Source of the DNA: CAAGNP01 sp045603545
GTDB taxonomy: Bacteria; Bacteroidota; Bacteroidia; Bacteroidales; UBA932
Direction of reading: 5' to 3'
DNA: 64,000 bases
NCBI GenBank assembly: GCA_045603545.1
Contig: JAZUMG010000030.1
Coordinates: 1 to 64,000 of the forward strand
Shown here: positions 51,898 to 59,559 of the stretch, piece by piece
How the letters are laid out: each line of letters opens with the position of its first letter
Numbering within the stretch: the first letter of the stretch is position 1
The notes under the pieces: model-generated
The model's input: the letters and a program-made list of their open reading frames with translations, nothing else
Database searches by the model: none
What the model was told of the DNA's origin: nothing
Position numbers and translations under genes: made by a program

Positions 51898-51925
51898 TGA
51901 GTAACACATTTTTAAAAATCAAATT

Positions 51926-52495
51926 ATGCAACAAATTACTATCAACGGTAAAAACAGAGTTCTTGGTAAGAAATCTGATGTTAAACACCTTCGTAAAGAG
52001 GGTCAAGTTCCTTGTGTATTGTACGGTGCAGGTGTAGAGAACGTTATCTTCTCTATCTCAGCAAAAGATCTTAAACTTATCACCCACACCCCTAACAGCT
52101 ACATCATCAACCTTGATATCGAGGGTAAATCTTACCTTGCTGTTTTCCACGCTATCCAATATCATCCAATCAGCGATGAGGCTCTTCACGTTGACTTCCT
52201 TGCAGTATCAGAGGACAAACCTGTAGTTATTGCAATCCCTGTTAAAGTTGAAGGTCACTCAGAAGGTGTTAAACAAGGTGGTAAGCTTGTACCAGGTGCA
52301 CGCAAAATCAAAGTTAGCGGTCTTATCAAAGATCTTCCTGACACACTTCCTGTAGATATCACCAACCTTACTATCGGCAAACAGATCAACGCTGGTGATC
52401 TTTCTTACGACAACATCCAGATCGTAAGCCCTAAGACCACTATGGTATGTGCAGTTAAAGCAACCCGTGCTTCTGCAGCTGCTGCTAAAGCTTAA
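51926..52495 (+). CDS. rplY: Ribosomal protein L25 / general stress protein Ctc
   Basis: Binds 5S rRNA in the large subunit. The 189-residue long (TL5/Ctc) form has the N-terminal L25 domain (VLGKKSDVKHLRKEGQVPCVLYG) and the C-terminal beta domain (GHSEGVKQGGKL, LPDTLPVDITNLTIG), ending in an Ala-rich tail. Very regular codons indicate high expression. The pth gene lies 23 nt downstream. Confidence 0.95.
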   Translation: MQQITINGKNRVLGKKSDVKHLRKEGQVPCVLYGAGVENVIFSISAKDLKLITHTPNSYIINLDIEGKSYLAVFHAIQYHPISDEALHVDFLAVSEDKPVVIAIPVKVEGHSEGVKQGGKLVPGARKIKVSGLIKDLPDTLPVDITNLTIGKQINAGDLSYDNIQIVSPKTTMVCAVKATRASAAAAKA

Positions 52496-52518
52496 TCCTG
52501 AATTGATACGGAGAGGGT

Positions 52519-53115
52519 ATGAACTATTTGGTAGTCGGTCTTGGTAATATCGGTTTCGAATATGTTGACACCCGACATAATATAGGATTTTCAGTGTTGG
52601 ATGCCTGGGCTCAGGCGTCCAACACTTCTTTTAGTACCAAACGCTATGGAGATGTGGCTGAGGTACGATTCAAAGGGCACTCATTCACACTGCTCAAGCC
52701 CTCCACCTATATGAATCTGAGTGGTAAAGCTGTGAACTACTGGTTGCAGCAGAGCAAAATTCCTGTTGAAAGGCTATTGGTAATTGTTGACGATATGGCG
52801 CTCCCCATCGGCCATCTGAGGCTGAGAAAAAAGGGTAGCGACGGAGGCCACAATGGCCTGGCCAATATAGCCCAGATGATTGGTACTGAGAGTTATTGTC
52901 GCCTGAGAATAGGCATCGGGTCCCATATGGGTTTTGGCTCACAGGTCGATTTTGTACTTGGCAAATGGACCGCTGAGGAGAAAGCCGAACTCAAACCTGC
53001 TATAGAGAGAGCCATAGAGGTGATAAAGGCATTCGGTACAATAGGTGTGGATAGGGCAATGAACCAGTACAATACAAAGGGTGCCCCGTCAGAGCCAAAG
53101 GCTACCAATCAATAA
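52519..53115 (+). CDS. pth: Peptidyl-tRNA hydrolase
   Basis: Frees tRNA from dropped-off peptidyl-tRNA. The 198-residue protein has GLGNIGFEYVDTRHNIGF (catalytic His near 20), the FKGHSFTLLKPSTYMNLSG loop, and VDDMALPIGHLRLRKKGSDGGHNGL. An SD-like ggagagg precedes the ATG, unusual in this window, perhaps because it is second in the L25 transcript. The end overlaps the S4 gene convergently by 14 bp. Confidence 0.96.
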   Translation: MNYLVVGLGNIGFEYVDTRHNIGFSVLDAWAQASNTSFSTKRYGDVAEVRFKGHSFTLLKPSTYMNLSGKAVNYWLQQSKIPVERLLVIVDDMALPIGHLRLRKKGSDGGHNGLANIAQMIGTESYCRLRIGIGSHMGFGSQVDFVLGKWTAEEKAELKPAIERAIEVIKAFGTIGVDRAMNQYNTKGAPSEPKATNQ

Positions 53116-53479
53116 ATTTCTCAAGATCTCTCCTCTCTTTCTTGGTGGGTCTCCCTGTACCCCTGTCCCTTTTTACAAAGATTGTTTCAAATGGAGCATT
53201 GAGTTTGTCAAGTTCCTCCTGTGGAGTTATATCCTCTGCGAATTGTGAAACAGCTTTTGCCCCCTGTCTGTTCCCTATGGGGATAATGACTCTCCATTGG
53301 TAGTGAACACTCCCTTTGCGGACTTCGATTATGTCATTCTCCTTGATATCCTTGGAGGGCTTGGCCTCGGCTCCATTTACTTTGACCTTCCCGCTTTTGC
53401 ACGCTTCTGTCGCTTCAGAGCGAGTCTTGTACACCCTGATGGCCCAAAGAAATTTGTCCAGGCGTTCCTCTATCTTCAT
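53102..53479 (-). CDS. S4-domain RNA-binding protein (Hsp15-like)
   Basis: A 125-residue protein with an N-terminal S4 domain (MKIEERLDKFLWAIRVYKTRSEATEACKSGKVKVNGA) and a basic tail, like Hsp15/HslR, which rescues stalled 50S subunits carrying peptidyl-tRNA. The start is the ATG at 53479, one base after the manA stop; upstream Met codons fall inside manA and encode no S4 sequence. Next to pth in convergent orientation, which may not be chance since both act on stalled translation. Confidence 0.88.
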   Translation of the reverse strand: MKIEERLDKFLWAIRVYKTRSEATEACKSGKVKVNGAEAKPSKDIKENDIIEVRKGSVHYQWRVIIPIGNRQGAKAVSQFAEDITPQEELDKLNAPFETIFVKRDRGTGRPTKKERRDLEKFIDW

Positions 53480-53480
53480 A

Positions 53481-54527
53481 TCAGTGCTTGTGGTCGTGGC
53501 AGCCGCAGGTGCATCCCTCTTCGTGATGGTGATGCTCCTCTTCTGCAATGTATGAATCTGTCTCTTCCTGTTTTACTATATATACCTCCAGCAGGGTAGT
53601 TCCGTTCTGGGTAGGGGTGAGGATGAAATCCTTATAGCCGGCAGGTACCATTACCCATTCACCCTCTGAAATGGTGCACTCCCCTTCGCCAATTTGGGCA
53701 CCCCCCTTGACGCAGCAGTAGAGGATAAAGCTCTCGTATTTCTCTGTATATATATGAAGAGGGTCACTCAAATCAAGGGATGTTACCTTAAAGTAAGGAT
53801 TCTCTGTAAGGATATGCTGTTCATGTCTGTGCGAGGCTGGGATATAGTTTGTGTCTGCATCGAATTTTGAGTAATTGATGCAGTCAAATGCCAGTTCGTG
53901 GTGCATCTGGCGGGCAGTCTTGGGATTGTTCTCCCTCCCCCAGTCGTAAAGCCTGTATGTGACGTCGCAAATCTGTGCAATCTCAGCAATGACAAGCCCA
54001 TTTCCTGCCGAGTGGACAGTCCCGGGCTCAATGTAGAAGAAATCACCTTTTTTAGGGTGGAAACAGTTGAGGCACTCCTCTACCTTGCCCTCCTTGCACC
54101 TTTGGTAGAACTCATTGGGGTCCATATCCCTGTTGAATCCCATATATATTACGGAGTCCTCCTTCGCATCAAGAATGTACCACGCCTCACTTTTGCCGTA
54201 TGAATTGTGTCTGTCATATGCAGTCTCATCGTCGGGGTGTACCTGTACCGAAAGTTTGTCCTTGATGTCAAGAATTTTTATAAGTAGAGGGAACTCGTTT
54301 CCGAAATATTTGTAGGTCTCATCACCTACGATCTCCCCCATATATGTCTCTATGATATCGTAAAGGGCATTCCCTTCAAGATATCCGTTAGAAATGTCAG
54401 AACTCTCCTCTTCAAATCCGGAAATCACCCATGACTCACCGATGGAGGAACCGAACCTGTTGCCCCCCCAAACCCTCTCTTTCGGTATGGATTTGAATTT
54501 AAGCGGATATAACTGTTTCTTGCTCAT
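53481..54527 (-). CDS. manA: Mannose-6-phosphate isomerase with His/Cys-rich tail
   Basis: Interconverts mannose 6-phosphate and fructose 6-phosphate. The 348-residue type I cupin has RVWGGNRFG, the zinc site in VQVHPDDETA and FYIEPGTVHSAGNG, and the catalytic Arg region in CDVTYRLYDWGR. The last about 20 residues hold HHHH, CTC, C and HDHKH, a likely extra metal-binding tail I do not know from standard ManA. The start at 54527 gives the normal N terminus and overlaps the CPBP gene by 29 bp. Confidence 0.93.
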   Translation of the reverse strand: MSKKQLYPLKFKSIPKERVWGGNRFGSSIGESWVISGFEEESSDISNGYLEGNALYDIIETYMGEIVGDETYKYFGNEFPLLIKILDIKDKLSVQVHPDDETAYDRHNSYGKSEAWYILDAKEDSVIYMGFNRDMDPNEFYQRCKEGKVEECLNCFHPKKGDFFYIEPGTVHSAGNGLVIAEIAQICDVTYRLYDWGRENNPKTARQMHHELAFDCINYSKFDADTNYIPASHRHEQHILTENPYFKVTSLDLSDPLHIYTEKYESFILYCCVKGGAQIGEGECTISEGEWVMVPAGYKDFILTPTQNGTTLLEVYIVKQEETDSYIAEEEHHHHEEGCTCGCHDHKH

Positions 54528-55338
54528 TGCGTTTCCCAACGAATTTTGTAATTGTAAAATATGATAGTGCCAATACGGCAATTGATATTGCAAATATAGC
54601 GAAATAGATTTGAGAATCCCCTATCATCCCTCTGAAGGTGGCGTCTGATGGTACCTCCGGGAAGAGGTAGTACAGAAGTGTGGAGAGTGAGTTGTTGAGG
54701 ATGTGGAGCACTATAGGGACCCAGATGCATCTGGTTTTATAGTACATGTAGCCCAGAAGAAGACCCACAAGGATAGCGGGAATCGCTTGCCATGGATTCA
54801 TATGGAGGATTCCGAAGATGATGGACGACCATATTATTGCCTTGGCGGGGTGTTTCCCATTTTCAATCATACCTCTCAGCATCAGACCTCTGCATAGAAT
54901 TTCCTCCATAATGGGGGCACATATGCAGGTGGTGAGTATCGAGCACCAGGCATTCTCTCCTAGTGCGGTGCTTTTCATCAGCTGGTCAAACCACTCCGGT
55001 GTGGTAAGGGCGGCGCTTGCAGGTTCTGTGACGATAAGGTATGCTACCAGTATGAAAGGGAGAAGTGCAAAAAGGATAGCGGGGTGTAACCTGCCGAAAT
55101 AGGGATCGTTGATTTTGTATTTTGGTGAGTATTGCTCCCTTGTGACCTTGAGCCAGGCATATACAAATGCGGGGCTGAGGGTGAGTATATATGCCAGAAA
55201 TGTAGATATTATCTCGATATCCTTTACCTGTGGAAATGTGGTAGGGAGGGCCAGAATGGTTCCGCACAACACAACACATAGAAACAGGATAAAACTCTCC
55301 TTGAGTGTGGGGGTAAATGAAAATAATCTGTTAAACAT
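54499..55338 (-). CDS. CPBP-family intramembrane metalloprotease
   Basis: A 279-residue inner-membrane protein of about eight helices. The CPBP (CAAX protease/bacteriocin-processing, ABI) motifs are complete: EEILCR (Glu145, Glu146, Arg150), His179 in FGILHMNPWQA, and His212/Asn in HILNN. It may cleave membrane proteins or peptides; substrate unknown. Lies in the purB-yjjG-divIC-CPBP-manA-S4 run. Confidence 0.9.
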   Translation of the reverse strand: MFNRLFSFTPTLKESFILFLCVVLCGTILALPTTFPQVKDIEIISTFLAYILTLSPAFVYAWLKVTREQYSPKYKINDPYFGRLHPAILFALLPFILVAYLIVTEPASAALTTPEWFDQLMKSTALGENAWCSILTTCICAPIMEEILCRGLMLRGMIENGKHPAKAIIWSSIIFGILHMNPWQAIPAILVGLLLGYMYYKTRCIWVPIVLHILNNSLSTLLYYLFPEVPSDATFRGMIGDSQIYFAIFAISIAVLALSYFTITKFVGKRNEQETVISA

Positions 55339-55341
55339 AAT

Positions 55342-55659
55342 TTATTCAACGATAAAAACCTCTTCGTTCTCTTTCAGGAAGTAATAGTGCTCGCGTGCAT
55401 ATTTCTCCAGAGAGTCCAGGTCTGATGTAAGTTCCTTGATTTTGTCGTCAGTCTTCCTTATCTCTTCGCGATATTGACGTATTATCTTCTCCTGTTGGTA
55501 GATGTTGTATTTGTTCTCTATCCACCTGATAGCGTTGTTTTTGCTGACGAAAAGGATGCTTATGACAAAGGCCATGGTCACTATGAAAAATTTATTGAGC
55601 AAGACCCGGAAAAAGCGGGACCTCTCCTTCAATGCCGATATTTTCATTTTTAGACCCAT
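55342..55659 (-). CDS. Septum formation initiator (FtsB/DivIC-like)
   Basis: A 105-residue protein with a short cytoplasmic start, one membrane helix (about 20-42) and a periplasmic coiled coil (about 55-85, EKIIRQYREEIRKTDDKIKELTSDLDSLE style), then the conserved KYAREHYYFLKENEEVF ending of the FtsB/DivIC family. It would join the FtsL/FtsQ divisome complex. The start could be MGLK (55659) or MKIS (55647); a TACTTTTG box ends 4 nt before the first. Confidence 0.88.
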   Translation of the reverse strand: MGLKMKISALKERSRFFRVLLNKFFIVTMAFVISILFVSKNNAIRWIENKYNIYQQEKIIRQYREEIRKTDDKIKELTSDLDSLEKYAREHYYFLKENEEVFIVE

Positions 55660-55663
55660 AGTG

Positions 55664-55671
55664 CAAAAGTA
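55664..55671 (-). promoter_or_regulatory. Promoter (-7 element) of divIC/ftsB-like gene
   Basis: TACTTTTG on the minus strand with only CACT before the ATG at 55659; transcripts from it would have almost no leader, or a 12-nt one if translation starts at 55647. Confidence 0.55.
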
Positions 55672-55682
55672 CAATTTTTTCT

Positions 55683-56435
55683 CTAATTAATGTGGAAGAG
55701 TGTCAGCTCTGCTGACTCGAATGTGGCGTCGGGTGACGGTTTCCCCTTGGGGTTGTAGAAGAATTGGTCTATGCCGAAATCTTTGGCTCCGATGATGTCA
55801 TTTGTAGGGTCGTCTCCGATCATCAGGGTAGCCTCTTTGGCCTCAATCCATCCGGAAGGGTTTTCAGCTTCGGTAAAGCCGCAGAGCCTCTCAAGGGCGA
55901 TTCTGAATATGTTGGGGTCGGGCTTCTGGTACCCCACCTCTTCCGAAATGACCACTTCGCTGAAGTATTGGCGGATGCCGCTCCGTTCAAGTTTGTGGTA
56001 TTGGACCTCTTTGAAACCATTGCTCAGGACAGCCATCTTCCCGCCGAGGGACTCAATGTGTGCAAGCATCTCCCGTGCACCGGGGATCAGTTCCTTTTCG
56101 CAAATCATCTGAGCGAGGTAATCATCCCCAAAATGTTTGGCAAACTCCTCATCATGAAGACCATACAGTTCAAAAGCTGCATAGAATCTGAACCAGCGGA
56201 GTTTGTCTTTGGTGAGTTCTCCAGATTCGTATTGGGCCCACAGTTTGTGGTTGAGGATGTCGTATTTTTCGAAAAAGATGTGTTTGTATCCGGCATCTCC
56301 ACCTTCGCCATTACAGATGGCCTTGTCCAGATGGGGATACTTGCCTATCAAATGGCAAATCGCCCGCTCGGAATTTTTGTCAAAATCCCAGAGCGTGCGA
56401 TCTATGTCTATGAGGTAGTACCTGTACCCTTTCAT
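55683..56435 (-). CDS. HAD hydrolase, YjjG-type noncanonical pyrimidine nucleotidase
   Basis: A 250-residue HAD phosphatase: motif I DIDRTLWD (DxDxT), motif II VLSNGF, motif III Lys in YQKPDPNIF, and motif IV GDDPTNDIIGA. The layout is that of YjjG, which removes phosphate from noncanonical pyrimidine nucleotides such as dUMP analogues (house cleaning). Five nucleotides after purB and presumably co-transcribed. Confidence 0.9.
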   Translation of the reverse strand: MKGYRYYLIDIDRTLWDFDKNSERAICHLIGKYPHLDKAICNGEGGDAGYKHIFFEKYDILNHKLWAQYESGELTKDKLRWFRFYAAFELYGLHDEEFAKHFGDDYLAQMICEKELIPGAREMLAHIESLGGKMAVLSNGFKEVQYHKLERSGIRQYFSEVVISEEVGYQKPDPNIFRIALERLCGFTEAENPSGWIEAKEATLMIGDDPTNDIIGAKDFGIDQFFYNPKGKPSPDATFESAELTLFHIN

Positions 56436-56440
56436 CTTGA

Positions 56441-57775
56441 CTATCTGCCGGTGTAGTTGTGAGGGGTGATGGCCCTCATCTCCTCTTTTACATCTTCAGA
56501 TACATTGAGTGTCTCAATGAACTCAGCAATGGTCTCGCGTGAAATGGCTGAACCTGTGCGGGTAAGCTGTTTGAGTGTCTCATATGGATTTGGATAGCTC
56601 TCTCTGCGGAGAATAGTCTGAAGGGCCTCTGCTACCACTGCCCAGTTGTCTTCAAGGTCCTCTTCGAGTTTGCCCTCATTGAGGATAAGTTTGCCAAGAC
56701 CTTTGAGGATCGATTTGAAGCCGATGATGGAGTGTGCGATAGGCATACCCACATTGCGGAGCACTGTGGAGTCTGTCAGGTCCCTTTGGAGACGGGAGAT
56801 AGGGAGCTTCGATGCAAGGAACTCGCAGATGGCATTGGCGTAGCCGAAGTTACCCTCTGCATTCTCAAAGTCGATAGGGTTCACTTTGTGTGGCATAGCC
56901 GATGATCCCACCTCGCCCGCTTTGATCTTCTGTTTGAAGTACTCCATCGAGATGTACATCCAGATGTCACGAGCCAAGTCGATAAGGATATTGTTGATCC
57001 TCTTCATGGCATCGAAAAGAGCTGCTATATAGTCGTAGTGCTCGATCTGTGTAGTAGGGTATGAACGTTTGAGACCAAGAATCTCCTCTACAAAGTTGTT
57101 TGCAAACTCGTTCCAGTCAAACTCCGGATATGCTACATTGTGGGCGTTGAGGTTGCCTGTAGCACCACCGAATTTGGCTGCGAATGGGACAGCCTGGAGG
57201 GTTTTGAGCTGCTCCTGGAGGCGTACTACATATACCTGAATCTCCTTGCCCAGGCGGGTAGGGGATGCAGGCTGTCCGTGGGTGCGGGCAAGCATCGGAA
57301 CATCGTTCCACTCCTGAGCGAAATCAGAAAGGGTGTTGATGATGTCGTACAGGCTTGGGAGATATACATCCTGGATACCTTCAAGAAGACTTAGAGGGAC
57401 AGATGTGTTGTTGATGTCCTGTGATGTGAGTCCGAAATGTACGAACTCTTTGTATTTGGGGTCAACCCCTATGGCATCGAATTTCTCTTTGATGAAGTAT
57501 TCAACAGCCTTTACATCGTGGTTTGTAACCTTCTCTATATCTTTTACTCTTGAAGCCTCCTCTTCGGTCATATTGCTGTAGATCTCCCTCAATGGTTCAT
57601 AAAGAGATTTTGGAAAATCGGCCATCTGTGGGAGTGGAAGTTCGCAAAGGGCGATGAAATACTCGATCTCTACGCGTGTCCTGTATCTGATCAGTGCAAA
57701 TTCAGAGTAGTAGGATGATAGTTCGCTGACTTGTCTGTAGTATCTTCCGTCAACTGGAGAAATGGATGTAAGCAT
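56441..57775 (-). CDS. purB: Adenylosuccinate lyase
   Basis: Cleaves SAICAR and adenylosuccinate in purine synthesis. The 444-residue protein carries SPVDGRYYRQVSEL, HFGLTSQDINNT (catalytic His), TRTHGQPASPT and the signature SSAMPHKVNPIDFENAEGN with the catalytic Ser. Start and length are normal. It heads the six-gene minus-strand run. Confidence 0.96.
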   Translation of the reverse strand: MLTSISPVDGRYYRQVSELSSYYSEFALIRYRTRVEIEYFIALCELPLPQMADFPKSLYEPLREIYSNMTEEEASRVKDIEKVTNHDVKAVEYFIKEKFDAIGVDPKYKEFVHFGLTSQDINNTSVPLSLLEGIQDVYLPSLYDIINTLSDFAQEWNDVPMLARTHGQPASPTRLGKEIQVYVVRLQEQLKTLQAVPFAAKFGGATGNLNAHNVAYPEFDWNEFANNFVEEILGLKRSYPTTQIEHYDYIAALFDAMKRINNILIDLARDIWMYISMEYFKQKIKAGEVGSSAMPHKVNPIDFENAEGNFGYANAICEFLASKLPISRLQRDLTDSTVLRNVGMPIAHSIIGFKSILKGLGKLILNEGKLEEDLEDNWAVVAEALQTILRRESYPNPYETLKQLTRTGSAISRETIAEFIETLNVSEDVKEEMRAITPHNYTGR

Positions 57776-57808
57776 ATATGTAACTGTCTAATTGTTTTCA
57801 ATATCCCA

Positions 57809-57816
57809 CAAAGATA
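57809..57816 (-). promoter_or_regulatory. Promoter (-7 element) of purB run
   Basis: TATCTTTG on the minus strand, 33 nt before the purB ATG. Confidence 0.6.
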
Positions 57817-57838
57817 ACTATTCTTTCGGATAAAGGTT

Positions 57839-57846
57839 TATCTTTG
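57839..57846 (+). promoter_or_regulatory. Promoter (-7 element) of C_GCAxxG_C_C gene
   Basis: TATCTTTG, 22 nt before the ATG at 57869; the same octamer as the divergent purB box. Confidence 0.6.
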
Positions 57847-57868
57847 TACCACTGATAAGACAATTTTT

Positions 57869-58342
57869 ATGGGAGACGCAAGGCAAAAACTTATAGACGA
57901 AAGGGTTCAGAAGGCCATTGACCTCTTTGAAGGGGGTTACAACTGCTCACAGGCTGTGATTCTGGCCTATTGCGATATGTTTGATATGGATTTTGAGACC
58001 GCTGCCAAGGTCTCTTCGTCATTCGGCGGGGGGATGGGGCGCCTCCGCGAAGTGTGCGGTGCCGTGACCGGGATGTTTGCCCTTGTGGGGCTCAAATACC
58101 CTGCAACGGATCCTTCGGATTCACTGGCCAGAAGTACCAACTATGGAAAGGTTCAGGAGCTTGCAGCCCAGTTCAAATCGGAGATGGGCTCCTATATCTG
58201 TGCGGAGCTGCTCCAGATCCGCCGCGAACCTCAGGAACCGGTCCCGTCTCAGAGGACAAAACTGTACTATAACCTCCGTCCCTGCACCCGCTGCGTGGCT
58301 ACAGCCGCCCGCATTTTCGGTGAGGAGATATTCAATGGGTAG
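57869..58342 (+). CDS. C_GCAxxG_C_C family protein
   Basis: A 157-residue soluble protein with the invariant Cys set of the family: NCSQAV (Cys26), CGAVTG (in REVCGAVTGMF), a Cys in YICAELL, and two Cys at PCTRC. The family is thought redox-active or metal-binding, probably linked to electron transfer in anaerobes, but undetermined. Monocistronic; convergent with the histidine kinase gene, 2 nt apart. Confidence 0.9.
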   Translation: MGDARQKLIDERVQKAIDLFEGGYNCSQAVILAYCDMFDMDFETAAKVSSSFGGGMGRLREVCGAVTGMFALVGLKYPATDPSDSLARSTNYGKVQELAAQFKSEMGSYICAELLQIRREPQEPVPSQRTKLYYNLRPCTRCVATAARIFGEEIFNG

Positions 58343-58344
58343 GA

Positions 58345-59559
58345 CTATTTGAATGTCAATGTGAATACTGTCCCGCTTTCGTCACTTCGTGATAGGGTGA
58401 GGGTGCCGTTGTGCATGCGCATAATCTGTCTCGAGAGGCTCAGACCAATCCCGGTTCCATCTTGTTTGGTAGTGTAGAACGGGATGAAAATCTCCTCCTG
58501 ACTCTCCTTGCTGATAGGACGGCCGTCATTCCATACATTGATGATTATCTGCTCCGAAAGATTTATCTGTGCAGATATCTCTATTTTTCTTGCCTCAGCC
58601 TGCACTGCATTTTTAACCAGATTTATAAGGATCTGTGTAATTTGCCCTTCGTCTGCATAGAGTATCACATCATCAGATTTCTCGGTGTATGTGCATACTG
58701 CTCCACAGATCAGGGCTTGTTCTCTGGTAAGATTTATTACCCTCTCTGCCAGTTCCCTTACGTATAGAGGCTTCTTTACCGGTGCTGCCACACGGGTGAG
58801 GTTTCTGTAGTTCTCGACAAATCTTATAAGCCCTTTGGATGACTGGGAAATGGTATCCAGCCCATCCTTGATTTGACCATCCACCCCTTCAAACATAAGA
58901 AGAGTGTCGCTCAGTGATGCGATGGGGGTGACGGTATTCATAATCTCATGGGTGAGTACCCTGATGAGTTTGTTCCATGACTCCTGTTCATTCTCTGCAA
59001 CTTCGCTGCTTATGTCATTGAAAGCTATAATTTTAACACTGCTTTTGCCTATTATGGCTTTTGATGCAGTGAGGGAGATTGTCATCTTGCCCCTTTCATT
59101 GTAGTAGCTGGCCCGCTTCTCTTGTGTGTTTTCATCTATGAGCTGAAAAGCCTCATATAGCTGTTCGCTTACAGGTTTGAGCTGCCTGATATGGCCAAAT
59201 GTCGCAATACCCAACAGGGAGAGTGCTGTGCTGTTGGAATAGGTTATCTGACCATCCTCTTCCACAACAGCTACCCCTGTTTTCACGTGGTCAAGCAACA
59301 TTCCGAAGTATCTCTCCTGTTGGATTATCTCCATCCTCTCCTTGTCAAAAATGTTGCGTATACGGTTCAATGTCTTATTGAATTCCCTCCCGATAAGGGG
59401 TTTCTCATTGAATCGGAAGTTGAGTTCCTTGTCCTCAAAGGCATCGAGCATATAGTCTACCTTCCTTCTCATCTTTCGGGAGGTGAGTAATGTTGCTACA
59501 GCAGCAGTAATCGCAGCTGTGGCCCCAATTGCTGCTATGAGGGTCAATGTTCCGGACAT
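58345..59559 (-). CDS. Sensor histidine kinase, NtrB-like
   Basis: A 404-residue kinase: one N-terminal membrane helix (about 4-26), short linker, PAS domain (about 75-190), HisKA with His204 in VLTHEIMNTVTPI, and HATPase_c (ADEGQITQILINLVKNAVQA, GTGIGLSLSRQI). There is no periplasmic sensor loop, so the signal is likely sensed in the membrane or by PAS. The start overlaps the regulator's stop (TGATG). Partner of the gene before it. Confidence 0.9.
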   Translation of the reverse strand: MSGTLTLIAAIGATAAITAAVATLLTSRKMRRKVDYMLDAFEDKELNFRFNEKPLIGREFNKTLNRIRNIFDKERMEIIQQERYFGMLLDHVKTGVAVVEEDGQITYSNSTALSLLGIATFGHIRQLKPVSEQLYEAFQLIDENTQEKRASYYNERGKMTISLTASKAIIGKSSVKIIAFNDISSEVAENEQESWNKLIRVLTHEIMNTVTPIASLSDTLLMFEGVDGQIKDGLDTISQSSKGLIRFVENYRNLTRVAAPVKKPLYVRELAERVINLTREQALICGAVCTYTEKSDDVILYADEGQITQILINLVKNAVQAEARKIEISAQINLSEQIIINVWNDGRPISKESQEEIFIPFYTTKQDGTGIGLSLSRQIMRMHNGTLTLSRSDESGTVFTLTFK

